From Dryococelus australis (Eukaryota > Arthropoda > Insecta > Phasmatodea > Phasmatidae), in the NCBI GenBank assembly GCA_029891345.1, contig CM056997.1, positions 214,993,212 to 215,057,211 on the forward strand: DNA of 64,000 nt, given 5' to 3'. The position numbers were made by a program, and so were the translations under genes. Positions 33,001-43,787 of the stretch are shown piece by piece. The first letter of the stretch is position 1. Each line of letters opens with the position of its first letter. A model generated the notes under the pieces. That model did no database searches and was not told the origin of the DNA. It saw nothing but the letters and a program-made list of their open reading frames with translations.

Positions 33001-33635
33001 TAGCCGGCAGTCCATATTTCCATCGGGTTGCTTCCGGCATAAGACAGCGGGCCAGTGTCGACTGGCCGGAGTTTGTCCGCTAGTTTTTACCGGCCCGATT
33101 CTGGCCCGTATTTTCCGTTTTTGCTGGGTACTTTATGTTTTCGAGATATAATTTTGTCTTCGCGCTGCCTTTCGGAATAACAGGTTTTCTCGGGGTACTG
33201 CCCGGAACTGTGCCGCCCCGAGTGAAAACCCATAGTCGGATCATCTTGCGAAGTGGTTCCTCAAGGTAAATCTGATTGGTGAATTTAGAGTGGGTTTACC
33301 TGTAATTGGTAGAAGGTGATGCGGCACTGTGCTCTCCGCCTCTGCGTGGCCGGGCAGAGTAATATGCTACAAGGTCATCAGTCCACTGGTCTCGTGCAGG
33401 AGTTTGTGCATGGCCATAATTTTCTTTGAGATTCCTTGTAGATTGCGTTGAGGAAGCAAAAGAACAGATCTGGCCTTGGGGTAAGGCCCTTGGCCCAGGT
33501 GGTTGGGTCCTCCCGGAATTGGCAGAAGGACAGAGTGAATTTTACATGTGTGCTGTATAATAGAATTAATTGAACTTAAACTATGTATTGTGTTATTGTG
33601 ATTTGTGTCGTGCAGGACTATGACGAAAGTACACG

Positions 33636-34949
33636 ATGGCGCCAGGTTCAAGCCCATTTAAACATGTGACGACTTCAATGAAGGATGTTCTTTTGTTGAG
33701 TATGAGTGTGAAGCCGAAGCCTTTAAAAGAAATACGAAATTACTTGGAGGGGCTTCTTGGTCAGGGCAATGTCCCAAAATCTCTGGCTATGGCGGCAGTC
33801 AGTCACCTACTGGACACTGAGTTTGATTGGAGGCAATTTGAAATGACATCAAAAGGCAAGAAATGGCGCCAACAAATTTGGTATGCCATTAATGGTATCG
33901 AAGATAATGTACTATATTCCTGGCAGTAGGAAATATCCGAGGAAGTGGAGGAACATGAAGGATTTGAAGGCAAAGGAAAAGGAGAACCTGAGCATATGGA
34001 AGTGGTGCCTGGTAAAGGACCAGGAGCCGTTGAAGATTCTTCAGATGAAGAATCAGACGAAGATGCTGATCTAAGATCAGCAAGAAGAAAAGCAAAGGAG
34101 TTCACCCTGGTCGGCAAGAAGGGGAAACTGGCAAGACCGACGATGATGACACCTGCCAAGACGGCTGCTCCAGAAGTGGTTCCTGATACAGTACAAGACG
34201 ATGCGGCAAGGAAAGAAGTGGCTCCTTATCCTGCTCCAGGTATCTTGAAAGGGGAAACGTCTAAGGCCAAGAAGCAGTTATGCTTTGAAGAAAGGGAAAA
34301 TGGGAGTGACTCATTGGCGGAGGATGATTTCATCCAACAGATAGAAAATAAAATGGAAAGTACACATGAGGAAGCCAGACAGCTTGTCTCAGCTATGATA
34401 GAGTGGCTATTGAATAAGAATATCAAAATTAATAGCACATAGGCAAATTGGCTTGTCCCACGACTTACCTATCTGCAAGGGTACGTAGACAAAATGCTGA
34501 TAGAAAATGGTAAACTAATTGGCACATTGCAACATGAAAAGTCCATACAAGCAATGACAACAGAGATTCCTAGGCATATACAAAAGTAAGTACAAGGAAT
34601 CGAAAGTTATGAGCAGGTAACAGGCAGAGAAAGTATTCAGCCAAAACCTGTAAAGAAAGTTTTGCTGGTTTATCGACAAAAAGATGGTACTTCGAATACT
34701 GAAACCAGAGACAAATTAAAACAAAGATTTTATCCAAAAGTCGAATGGCTTCAGATCAGGAATTTGAGAGGAATAAAGAATGGCGGCATCCTAATTGAAG
34801 CAGGAGGCGATAAGACCCTAGAAATGTTGAAAAATCAGGAAAAGCTCAAAGAACTGGGTTTAAAACTTGAGGCCTCCAAGAGAACTGTCTGTAGATTTTG
34901 CAAGAATAGACTATGGACTGTAATAGCACTCCCAGATGCAGGCAGTTGA
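33636..34949 (+). pseudogene. LINE ORF1 (gag-like nucleic-acid-binding protein)
   Basis: One frame of about 437 codons from the ATG at 33636, interrupted by three in-frame stops (near 33927, 34440 and 34587). The N-terminal part, KPLKEIRNYLEGLLGQG, looks helical. The middle is acidic and Ser-rich (EDSSDEESDEDADLRSARRK), as in many R1-type ORF1 proteins. The C-terminal part has KVEWLQIRNLRGIKNGGILI and a CRFC pair near residue 425. The CCHC zinc knuckles expected at the end of R1-type ORF1 are missing, so the 3' part is probably deleted. In intact relatives this protein coats the RNA. Confidence 0.75.
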
Positions 34950-35634
34950 ATATGCAGCTGTCAGGAGTGGTCGCTGCAGAGCTGAACAGGATCGTGATGG
35001 AGCAGAAGTTGGACATAGTCTTGTTCCAGGAGCCTTATGTACTATTTGATACTGTTGTGGGACTGTGAGGTACTGTATCCACAAGTGGTAATCGTCCCCA
35101 GGCTGAGGTTTTGAGGGTCAACATGAATATGGATATATCTATGATGGAAAGTGTATCCAACACTAATAATGTGTGTGTACAAGTCATCAAGGGCAAAACA
35201 GATTGTTGGCTGTTTTCTTCATACTTTCAGTATGGGGATGAACCAAATTTGCACTTGGATAGATGGGAAATAAAGACTGATACATTAAGAAGCAAGCCAT
35301 TGTCTCGCAGGCACATTATACAGAGTCATATTTGGACATAACAGTGACAAACATGAAGACTCAGGACTATGTTCAGAGCTAGAGAGTTATGGATGAAATT
35401 TCTAGTGACCATAGAATCATTGTTTATGAAATACCTGGTGAAAAAAGGGAGAGACCTTCAATAACAGACCAAGAAATCATATATGTACACAGAATCGCAC
35501 ACTGGCCAACTTTCGACCAGGCCCTGCTGAGTAAGCTAAGGGCGAGTCCTGAGTTGCAAGATGAAGATGTACGAACAAGAGTAGCAGTGCTCACGAAAAT
35601 TATTCAAGACACCTGTGAAAGGGAAAGGAAGGAT
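34950..35634 (+). pseudogene. LINE ORF2, endonuclease region
   Basis: An AP-type endonuclease remnant, which in intact elements nicks the target DNA. The start MQLSGVVAAELNRIVMEQ leads to KLDIVLFQEPYV, carrying the conserved QEPY. A later frame shows ISSDHRIIVYEIPGE (about 35398-35440), the SDHR motif of the active site. Stops follow the QEPY block and occur near 35341 and 35380. The last residues before the hAT insertion, CERERKD, join directly to LRRDKKTLHRLW after it. Confidence 0.78.
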
Positions 35635-36503
35635 CAGTGGCGCTACTGCTGGGGGGGGGGGGGGGCAGCAGGGGCAGTTGACCCCCCCCCCCCTCGTTTT
35701 GGAGATGGGACAAAACATGTATATTGCCCCTCTACTTTTTGTGTACACAAGTTTCGAAAAATTAACCCCGTAACGTTCCTTCAATTCTGCGCCTTCACTA
35801 CGTAATAAAAGACCAAGATGCCATGCAAGTTTTTATTTTAGCATGTTGGCCCTGGCAACAATGTGCGCTGCCGATAGAATAGTCTAGTCGTGAAGAAGGG
35901 AGCAAGATGGCGGTTGACTCGACACAAGTCGCGAGCAGTGCCGTGACTGATCCCTTCCCCTTTTCTCACGCCGTCACATTGGCGTCCGCGTATTATCTAC
36001 TTCACATATATCGCGTGCTTCGTAACTCCCCTCCTGTGTAAAAATACTATTCTTTCAGCAGGTGTGAACTACAGCAATTCGTTTGTCTGTGTCCGCCCGG
36101 CCTTCACTCCTCTTCTGTTTGTAGTCGATGCAGACGTACAGTGTAGTGTAAGTATACAATGAGTATTATATAGTGCAGAACGAGAGTGCGATCACTTATT
36201 TTATTACTGTCCAGTTTCTAACCTCCGCCGCTTGAATACTTATCTGCGGGTCACCATGAAGCAGCAACGTCTAACGCAAGTGATGCTACTTCATGACCAC
36301 TAAGAGAGAACTAGTATACTATATCTTAATGATATAATGAGAGAATTGATTTTCCGCAAGGACGAAAGAAAGGCCTTATTTCGGAAAGTAGTGGAGTAAA
36401 TATTCAGTGTATTTATTAAACACTTGTCATATGTCTTTAGGTTGATGCCAAGTGATGTTTTAAGTAAACATGTGACTGTTCTATATAATAATGCCTCAAA
36501 CAG

Positions 36504-36582
<79 letters not shown>

Positions 36583-37145
36583 ATTTTAAATTACAAAAAT
36601 CTATTAACGAAACAATGAACATTATACATTTAGGTTCACATGTTCAACATAACTTTACATATTAAAATTTTGTTTTGTTTTTATTACCATTATTGTATCT
36701 AAATATATTATTTCATGAGAAATTACTTGTAAATGTTGTTAATTGTTATAATATTCCACACGGTGATCATGAAAAAAAATCATATGTCAAACATGTTGCA
36801 GCTCGTCTTTAGTGAAACGAACTTTAGACATTGTGCTTTTAAATGATGTAAAATCTACTCCAGTCTTCAATGTACTCACGGCTATGAGGTGTTTCAGTTA
36901 TTAATAATCTGAAAGAGGAAAAAAATGTTTATTAATCACTGTGTACATTGACTTACCATGAAGTAACACAGACAATAATGTGCGACATGTAATTTGTAGA
37001 GAAAAAAGATATATATATATATTTGCAACATGTAATTTGTAGAGAAAAAAAAATATATATATATAGTCCTTCAGAAAAAATATATTAGTTTCTTGGGTTT
37101 GCCCCCCCTCCCGGCCCAACTCAACAGTTTGCTCCGGAGTGCCTG
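35635..37145 (+). mobile_element. hAT-derived non-autonomous element inserted in the LINE
   Basis: A 1,511-bp insertion bounded by a perfect 8-bp duplication GGAAGGAT (35627-35634 and 37146-37153), the target length typical of hAT. The left end CAGTGGCGCTACTGCTGGGG and the inverse of the right end, CAGGCACTCCGGAGCAAACT, both start CAG and lead into G-rich runs, like hAT elements of the ZMYM1-like group. Removing it restores the LINE reading frame exactly. Inside, a start MKQQRLTQVMLLHDH in good context (CACCATGAAG at 36252) resembles the N-terminus of such transposases, but the rest of the gene is missing. A (TA)n run occupies 36504-36579. Confidence 0.85.
36504..36579. repeat. (TA)n microsatellite
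   Basis: Nearly pure TA repeat with one G, inside the hAT derivative. Further short TATATA runs lie at 37009-37021 and 37052-37063, flanking a duplicated CATGTAATTTGTAGAGAAAA. Confidence 0.95.
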
Positions 37146-39116
37146 GGAAGGATCTTCGGAGGGATAAAAAGACGCTTCATAGGCTATGGAGTGAAGAAAG
37201 AGAGCAGTTCGCCCGAAGCTATAAGGCAAAGAAGCAAGCTTACTTCGGCAGGGTCCATAAGAAGAAAGCCAAATCATGGGAGGAGTTTGTGACACAGGCC
37301 GGTAACGAGGATCCATTTGGCTTTGTGTACAAACTGGCAGCAAATAAGATCAGGAGGACGACTCCTATGCCATGTGTAAAGGTCAATGGAGAGATGGTGT
37401 CTGATTTAAGTGAGTCGATGGAGGTTCTTCTGCTCCACACACTCCTGCCAGATGACTCCCTGGTTGGAGAGGGCGAGGAGCATGCCGAGAAGAGACAGTC
37501 AATGAATATATTTCCAGATGTTCAGGATATTCCAGAATTCGACATGGAAGAACTAACTGCAGTAATATATAAAATGAAAAATGGCAAAGCCCCTGGATTT
37601 TATGGGCTGTTACTCCAGGATTAAGGACAAATTGTTGAAGATTTACAATGGCTGTCTTCGGATCGGCGTGTTTCCTGCCCCCTGGAAACAAGGGTGCTTA
37701 AGAATACTGTATAAAGACAATGATAATAACCTGATGACCCTAATTCATACCGGCCGCTGAGGTTGCTTCCAAGCTAGGCAAAGTTTTCGAAAAATTGTTC
37801 AACAGAAGGTTGATTATGGCCTTGGAAGCTGAAGGCACTAATAGCGAAAAACAGTATGGATTTCGCCAAGGAATGGTTACGGACTTCGCAATGTACGACG
37901 TCATGAAGACAATACTGGAAAGTATGGCGAAGTACATGATGGGGATCTTCCTTGACATCTCTGGTGCCTTCGACAATACCTGGTGGCCGGAAGTGATGTA
38001 TCAGTTTAAAAAGAAAAGATGTCCAGCGAACATCTATAGGGTTATTCAGAACTTCTTTAGAGAAAGGTGGAGACTTAATATGGCAAAAACCATACAAGTA
38101 AGGAAGAGGTAGACAAAGGATATCCCCAGGGGTCGTTCCTATGACCGATCTTATGGAATATCCTCGTTTATGGATTTTTTGAGTTGGGTTTTCTGCCGGG
38201 GTGTGAGGGGTTTTTCGACTATGCAGATGATGGATTAGTGGTCATTACTGGTGACTCTAGAAGACAAGGCTGAAATAATAGTGCAGAAGATATGGGAATG
38301 ATCTGCAAAGGTAAAGCTAAGGTTCTCAATCAAGAAGACCAAAACAATGATGTTAAAAGGAATATTGAAGAGACCACCGACCGTGTGCTTCTGGGGGAGC
38401 TTAGTGAAAAATGTGCATGAATATAAGCACCTGGGAGTCATCATGGATGACAAGATGAGCTTCATCAAACACATTGAGTATGTGTCAAGAAAAACAATGG
38501 TTGTGTTTCAAAAACTGAAGAGAATTGGGAATATGTCCTGGGGACTTAAATGCAATACCTTAAGAACTATATACAGATAAGTGTTTGAAACCATACTTAC
38601 TTACAGAGCTGTGATCTGGTATCACAGGGCAGAGCTGGTATATCACAAGAGGAAGCTCATCAGTGCTCAAAGGGCGGCAAGGCTGGCTGTAACTAAGGCA
38701 TATGAAACTGTGCCAAATGAGTCACTCCCGGTGATTTTGTGGGTATGCTACTTGCAGATTTGCTGGTGAAGTACAGAGGAAACAGAATGGAGAGAGCATG
38801 TGTTGCAGTACTGACACATGAAGATATGGAAGATATCATGAATGATATCTTGCTAGAATGGCAGGACAGATGGGATGGTTCAGATAAAGGAAGAACCATG
38901 TATGAGTTGCTGCCCAACATAAGGGCAAGAATGAAGAATAAGTGGATCAATGTGAATCATTACAGCATGCAAATCTTTACTGGCCATGGTAACTTCAAGG
39001 CAAAGTTACACAGCTTCCGACTCATGCAATCTCCACTGTGTGATGTCTGTGGAGTGGACGACACAGTCCAACATGTAATCATACAATGTCTCATTACCGA
39101 AGACATCAGACAGTGA
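37146..39116 (+). pseudogene. LINE ORF2, reverse transcriptase and C-terminal zinc motif
   Basis: The segments run in order. LRRDKKTLHRLWSEEREQFA opens the RT lead-in. YKMKNGKAPGFYGL is the conserved KAPG motif, KQYGFRQGMVTDFAMYDVMK follows, and GIFLDISGAFDNTWWP (about 37945) carries the first catalytic D. FDYADDGLVVITGD (38214-38255) holds the YADD catalytic pair. KHLGVIMDDKMSFIKHI is the HLG motif region, and the C-terminal zinc-binding motif is CDVCGVDDTVQHVIIQC (C-x2-C-x8-H-x4-C, about 39038-39088). These segments fall in at least three frames, with stops near 37622, 38110, 38578 and 38767. The catalytic motifs are intact but the frame is not. Confidence 0.85.
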
Positions 39117-39531
39117 CTGCATGGCATAGCGGAGAGAAAGGGCATTCTTCCAGAAAATGTTATGGTTGATAAAGTTCTCCATAAGATCTGGGAAAAGTTT
39201 GCCACTAAGATTGGTAGAAGAATGGAGAGTGGCAAAGAGAGCAAATTTCCGATGACCCATGATGGGATACTCGGGTAAAGGCTTCAATAATACGAAGTCG
39301 GAATATTTCAGATTGGCGATGAGGGCAGATTTTACAGAGAGAACCGGTAGAATACCATGTAATGGCACAACAGAATAGTGAATGGCCCGAAAAGAGAAGA
39401 GGAGAAAGTGCTGAGCACTGTCTTACTCATAAGAGTACAGTGACAGTGCGGGAGGATGGAGGGAATGCCGGCCTTCGGGCCGTAAAACCTGCCTTACGGA
39501 ATATTTTAAAGGTATAGAAATTAAAAAAAAA
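39117..39531 (+). other. LINE 3' end, A-tailed
   Basis: After the last ORF2 segment come a GGCCTTCGGGCCG stem-loop (about 39471) and a short A-run at 39523-39531. A possible 5-base flank match (TTCGA after the tail and near 33143) is too short to count as a target duplication. Confidence 0.6.
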
Positions 39532-39647
39532 TTCGATGGAGCATAACTAACACATATTATGATTAGTGATATCAACTGAATGCGAGATATTTACATGCAT
39601 GCAGTTGCGGACGAAAGGGAGTAATGCGGACAGCTCTTCACAGCATA

Positions 39648-39860
39648 GTCTCAGAGGCAGATGAGGGCGAAGCGACGTGAGAATGGTGTTGCGCCTAAAT
39701 GCAAGAGCGGGGGAAACATGAGATCCTCGAGGAAACCCGAAGACCAGCGGCATCGTCCGGAACGATTCCCACGTGCGAGAATCTGGGAGCGACCCCACCG
39801 GGAATCGAACCCGGTTCGTTTTGGGAGGCGCACGCTCTATCCCATCACCCTATTTCGTCT
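39648..39860 (-). mobile_element. tRNA-derived SINE (SINE-1), minus strand
   Basis: The minus-strand head includes CGAACCGGGTTCGATTCCCG, a very good B box, then GTGGGAATCGTTCCGGACGA, TGCCGCTGGTC, and a GTTTCCTCGAGGATCTCATG variant of the body. It sits about 115 bases after the LINE tail. Confidence 0.85.
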
Positions 39861-40490
39861 CTGTGTCTTTAATTACTATGTGATATCAGTTAGTACGAGT
39901 ACAGGATACTGAATTCAAACAGTATGCTCGGTAATAAAGCGAATAATGTAGGTCTTTACGAATAAGTTACCACCTGAACGAGACTGTCAGCCGAGAGGAG
40001 CAACGCTCATATCTCCTTGCATGCGCTACATTTTCCCGTCTTTAGTCTTCTTCGCTTTCGTTTGATCCAACATTCCTGAACGTGACAAAACCTCTCACCA
40101 CCCTCCTCCCTTTCCTTTGGCGTTTCCCACCTCCCTTTTGCGATGTTGAATTTTTCATTCCGCCCGATATCTCTCCGGATAGCTCCTGGACCTCGGCGAT
40201 TTCGATTCCACCTTTGGTTTTTTTTTTTTTTTTTCGAACTCGTAAAATAAAACTCCCGATATCTCTTCCAGCGTGTATGGTCAGGACAGCCTGGTATCAT
40301 CAAAAAGACGGCGAAATCTGCAGTTCTGCTTGCTTCAGATTTCTATCCGTTCAACTGTGCTGGTGCTTGCCATAGCTCTTATTAAATTTTCAGTATACTG
40401 CTTTCTGAAGATGAAAGATTCTGTCATGAGAAACTCATTTCATTGTGTGAGCCAGTAAAGGTACGTGGGCCTTAAGATATAAGAATTTTT
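39861..40490. other. Anonymous DNA
   Basis: Nothing recognised apart from T-tracts at 40218-40234 and 40487-40499. Open frames on both strands have no motif. Confidence 0.45.
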
Positions 40491-40499
40491 TTTTTTTTT

Positions 40500-40605
40500 C
40501 GCGTTAGAGGCACAGCGATAAGGGCGACATAACCACTGGCGACCAGCGGTACATCGCCCCTACGCGCAAGGCGCGGAACCTGCGTACAGTGCTCCATCGA
40601 CCCTC
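40500..40605 (+). repeat. Possible dispersed repeat Rep-E, copy 2
   Basis: CGCGTTAGAGGCACAGCGAT followed by AAGGGCGAC and CCCCTACGCGCAAGGCGCGG match 13250-13370 in order and approximate spacing. A T-tract precedes both copies' first block. Confidence 0.4.
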
Positions 40606-41431
40606 TTTCATGAGTAAATTGCATCTTAACTGCAGGATTTCATTACACACGATGAAAACCCACAGATGCGACAACGATTATGGAGTTGTACTTTCTTCTG
40701 CCTCTTAATAAACCTGCACAGGCAAGCTCAAAAATGCGATATTCTACTGTTTTATTTACACGATTTTATTTATTTTTGAATACACTTAACACGATAAAAA
40801 CAAAACTGGAAGGTCTTAGATAAAAAGTTTGTATATTATCTGGCGAAAATACTTATTCCCATGATCTTTATATGCTCAGATATGCGTAAACGCTTTAACA
40901 GAGAATGTACAGAAAACATGTCTGGGCAAATAACTCGTAAAATGCGGCTGAAAGCGCCCGAAGTCTTTCCGGGATAGTTTGGTTCGCTACAAGATAAGGA
41001 ATGACGAATTTTTAGAGCCGGCGCTATACACGAAATTAATTTACTAGAAAGCTACAGTTTCTCACTTTGAGACTGTACATTTTTAAACTTCATTGTCTTC
41101 TATGACATGATCATAGCTCTTTTGTTTATTATGAAATGACTTAGTCAAATTTCTCTATCATACATGACTCGGCCACAAGAAAAAAAGCTACATTAACGTT
41201 AGATATTACTTTTGGTTCAGAGCTATACATGGCAGGTAGAATGAGAGGATATACAGAAACAATTGAAAATAAATTTTCAAACGTCAAGCCTTTTGCCGAA
41301 CTATAACGCGAAATTGCAGAGTTCCTAACAAGTGGTTAATGTGGTTTATAGCGACGCAGGCAAATCTGGTTTACGAAATATTGAAACCGATACTGCTTAG
41401 TAGTTCGATAATTGCGGGTGAGTGAAGAGTT
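40606..41431. other. Anonymous AT-rich DNA
   Basis: No gene, RNA or repeat recognised. Confidence 0.45.
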
Positions 41432-41668
41432 AAGACATTTAGGTGGCTCTTAAAAACGAGGTCTTGAGAGCCGATGAGGGTGAAGTGAGGTGAGTGTGCG
41501 CCATTACCAGAATGAAAGGGCGGAGTAGACGGGAGATCCCCGAGAAAACCCGCCGACTAGTGGCATCGTCCGGCACGTTTCCCACTTGTGAAAATCCGGA
41601 GTGAGCCGGTCAGGGATTGAACACTGTTCGCCATGGTGGGAGGCGAACAGTCACTGAGGCCCCTCGAT
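41432..41668 (-). mobile_element. tRNA-derived SINE (SINE-1), minus strand
   Basis: On the minus strand it has a degraded head (GGCGAACAGTGTTCAATCCC), the body GTGCCGGACGATGCCACTAG, GGTTTTCTCGGGGATCTCCC, CACCCTCATCGGCTCTCAAG, and a tail related to AGCCACCTAAATG. Near full length. A MITE follows a few bases away. Confidence 0.8.
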
Positions 41669-41673
41669 GGTTG

Positions 41674-41952
41674 CACTTAGAGAAAGGTTTGGTTGAGCCA
41701 ACCAAATGTGTGTTTGCATGTGGCGAAACAAAGATATAGTTTCTCTAACGAAATATTTAGTTGAGTCACCAACTGTGAAATTGAACAAAACTGATTTGTT
41801 CCAGCTAACAAAATATGCACTTGAGCCAAATCATGTTTTTGAGTCAAAAAATTTACCAGACAACAAAATATTTTATTCAAACAACCGTATAAATTTGTTC
41901 AGGTATATACAAACAAATATTCCGTTAGCTTAACACAATCTTTCTCGCAGTG
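41674..41952. mobile_element. 279-bp MITE with long inverted ends
   Basis: Left end CACTTAGAGAAAGGTTTGGT then TGAGCCAAC; the inverse of the right end reads CACTGCGAGAAAGATTGTGT then TAAGCTAAC, about 22 matches in 29. The interior is AT-rich with GTTGAG/TTGAGCCAA motifs and short open frames but no protein. Superfamily not assigned. Confidence 0.7.
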
Positions 41953-42224
41953 TGAGAGAAACAAATTATAGACAAGTACGATTCTCACGAAAATTGTATT
42001 CAGCTCCAGAAGATCAATTTGAGGCTGTAAGCATACGTATTTGTGCAAATGACGAGTATGGCTATTGTATTGTAAAACGTATCCTCGAATAACATTTACA
42101 TTACTGTGCACGTTTATTTACACGCATTATAAAATACGAACTCTTGGTAATGAGACTAGTCCAAACATGCGTGGGGCTTTCACACACCGCCTGCTTCGTG
42201 GCAAGTCGCAAGTGACAGTTTTGT

Positions 42225-42535
42225 CACAGAATAGATAAGCACACAGAGACGAAATGGCGTGGCGGATATTTTGATGTAGGCCTACCCATTCACTGATTGA
42301 TTGCGCGTTGTGTCTGGCTACTACGAGTTCTCCTTATTGACTGGGCTGTTTCCTGGTGATTAGGATACCAGACTCTTATTGGCTGGGCTGTTCCCTAGTG
42401 AGTGGGATACCTGACGGGATTGGCGAACGACGTTTCCACGTATTGCTGGCCAGCCACGCCATTTTGCTGGCGTGTGCGGCTCAAGTTCGCGGAATAGGCG
42501 GCTGTTTTGCTTCTGTATTCTTAAGACTCTGGACT
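42225..42535 (+). repeat. Dispersed repeat Rep-B, copy 5
   Basis: The most complete copy. It has CACAGAGACGAAATGGCGTG, CCTACCCATTCACTGATTGA, two tandem variants of ATTGGCTGGGCTGTTCCCTA (GGGCTGTTTCCTGGTGATTA and GGGCTGTTCCCTAGTGAGTG), and the core GCCAGCCACGCCATTTTGCT followed by GGCGTGTGCGGCTCAAGTTC. It ends near TATTCTTAAGACTCTGGACT. Confidence 0.75.
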
Positions 42536-43787
42536 GGCCACCGAACGCCGTTGTGTACAGCACTATGTGAGATTTCATTTGCAACAGGTACTCAATCGTT
42601 GACATTGGGATTTAATGGGTTAAGTCGTCTCTTAGGAAGTGTTTGGCGAATGGCGTCATTCCCTGTTGCTTGCAGGTAAGGTTATTTTCCCTGGCCCATG
42701 TAGATGGAGTTAGTAACACTCGCAATCGTTTCGCGTCTGCGTTCTTTGCTATTTTGTGACAGGACGCAAATGACAACACTATCTGCTTCCTGATCGTGGA
42801 GGTAACTGGGACTGAGGTTGTACCTGGGTGGTCCAAGGGGAAAACTCGCTGCTTTATTGTTCGCCATCGGCGATTCTTGAAAAGGGAAGCGGTGGGAGCA
42901 AAGTTAGATGGGAAGGGGGTAGGCGCCCAGCTCCCTCAGGCAATTAGTCAGCATGCAGGAGCTCGGATCTGCGTTATTCTCGTAGACTCCTCCATTATCA
43001 CTCCCCCTCTTGTTGGGGCAACACACCCTCCTCGCTGCCACCCTCCTTCTCTCTTCTACCCTTCGGCTGATTAACATTCGCGTCACACCAGCCCTAGCGC
43101 GTGGCTAGGCAGGGGTGTGGGCGGCGCATGTAAAAATGACGTCACTCGTGAGAGAATGGACCCTCCCCTTCGATTTACCGTGTCCCGGCAGGGGCGGGAA
43201 CATATGAGGGCGCGGATGGTCGCCCTTTTGTGCCGTCGAGGAAGGGTTTTGCCTCGCGCTCCCTCCGAGGGGCCGGGGTCGCATCGACACATACTGATCC
43301 GCATTAAGCCCTCTCCCTCCCGCCTTCCAATGGTTCCACAACCTGTATTCAACAGAGGCAGAAGGAAAAAAAAAACATTTCAGCCCGGAATACCGGGTCG
43401 GACTTCTTGAAATGACTCAGCGGCTCCCAATGGCCAAGAGGGGTTTAATGAACCCACCGGACTTTCAGCTGGGGGGGGGGGGGGTTCTTGCTGATCACTG
43501 ATCGTCTATCTCCAGGATTTTTCACTTGACGCTCCACATTGTACACGTTTACTGCCCTCAAGACAAGCTATCATCGTGTGATTTATATTCTAAATTATAA
43601 GAACGTCTTGCTTGTAGGTCTTTACTTTCCCTGCTACTACTGTTACTTGTCGCTGGTCTGCGTTGACCTTAGCCCGTTCCGCGAGAGCGAGCAGAAAAGG
43701 AGGACACGGAAGTTATATAATAATGGGCGGCAAGTCAATGTAATGTTTTAAATGGCAGGCGAGCGATAAACGAAGAAGCGCGTATCT
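42536..43787. other. Anonymous, partly GC-rich DNA
   Basis: GC-rich at 42780-43420 with overlapping open frames on both strands but no recognisable protein. A poly-G run lies at 43472-43485. Confidence 0.4.

Larger units (their letters stand above)
31042..33130. mobile_element. Non-autonomous terminal-inverted-repeat element loaded with satellites
   Basis: The left end TACCCAGCAAACAC (31042) and right end TTTTTGCTGGGTA (33130) are inverted over about 11 bases, and GGCCCG-type subterminal sequence lies on both sides. Inside, in order, are a 19-20 bp array (31087-31204), about three 340-bp units (31230-32310), an AT-rich part, a tRNA-like segment (32578-32700) and a 33-bp array (32775-33000). 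There is no transposase. The superfamily and target duplication could not be determined. Confidence 0.6.
33180..39531 (+). mobile_element. R1-clade non-LTR retrotransposon (LINE), decayed, with a hAT insertion
   Basis: A two-ORF LINE that copies itself through target-primed reverse transcription. It has a 5' leader of about 450 bases, ORF1 (33636-34949), ORF2 with an apurinic-type endonuclease, reverse transcriptase and a C-terminal zinc-binding motif (34950-39116), and a 3' region ending in a short A-run at 39523-39531. The core motif GIFLDISGAFDNTWWP is the form seen in R1, TRAS and SART elements. Without the 1.5-kb hAT insertion the length is about 4.85 kb, near the usual size for the clade. 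It is not in 28S rDNA here. The 5' boundary is uncertain by a few tens of bases, and multiple stops and frame changes show it is dead. Confidence 0.85.

Noticed and set aside
36424-36622. Frames rich in Ile-Tyr
   Set aside because: Created by the TA microsatellite inside the hAT derivative.
33143-39536. TTCGA as LINE target duplication
   Set aside because: Five bases at uncertain boundaries are too few to support a duplication.
42356-42679. 107-residue frame with a signal-peptide-like start
   Set aside because: It lies within Rep-B copy 5; other Rep-B copies do not keep this frame open.
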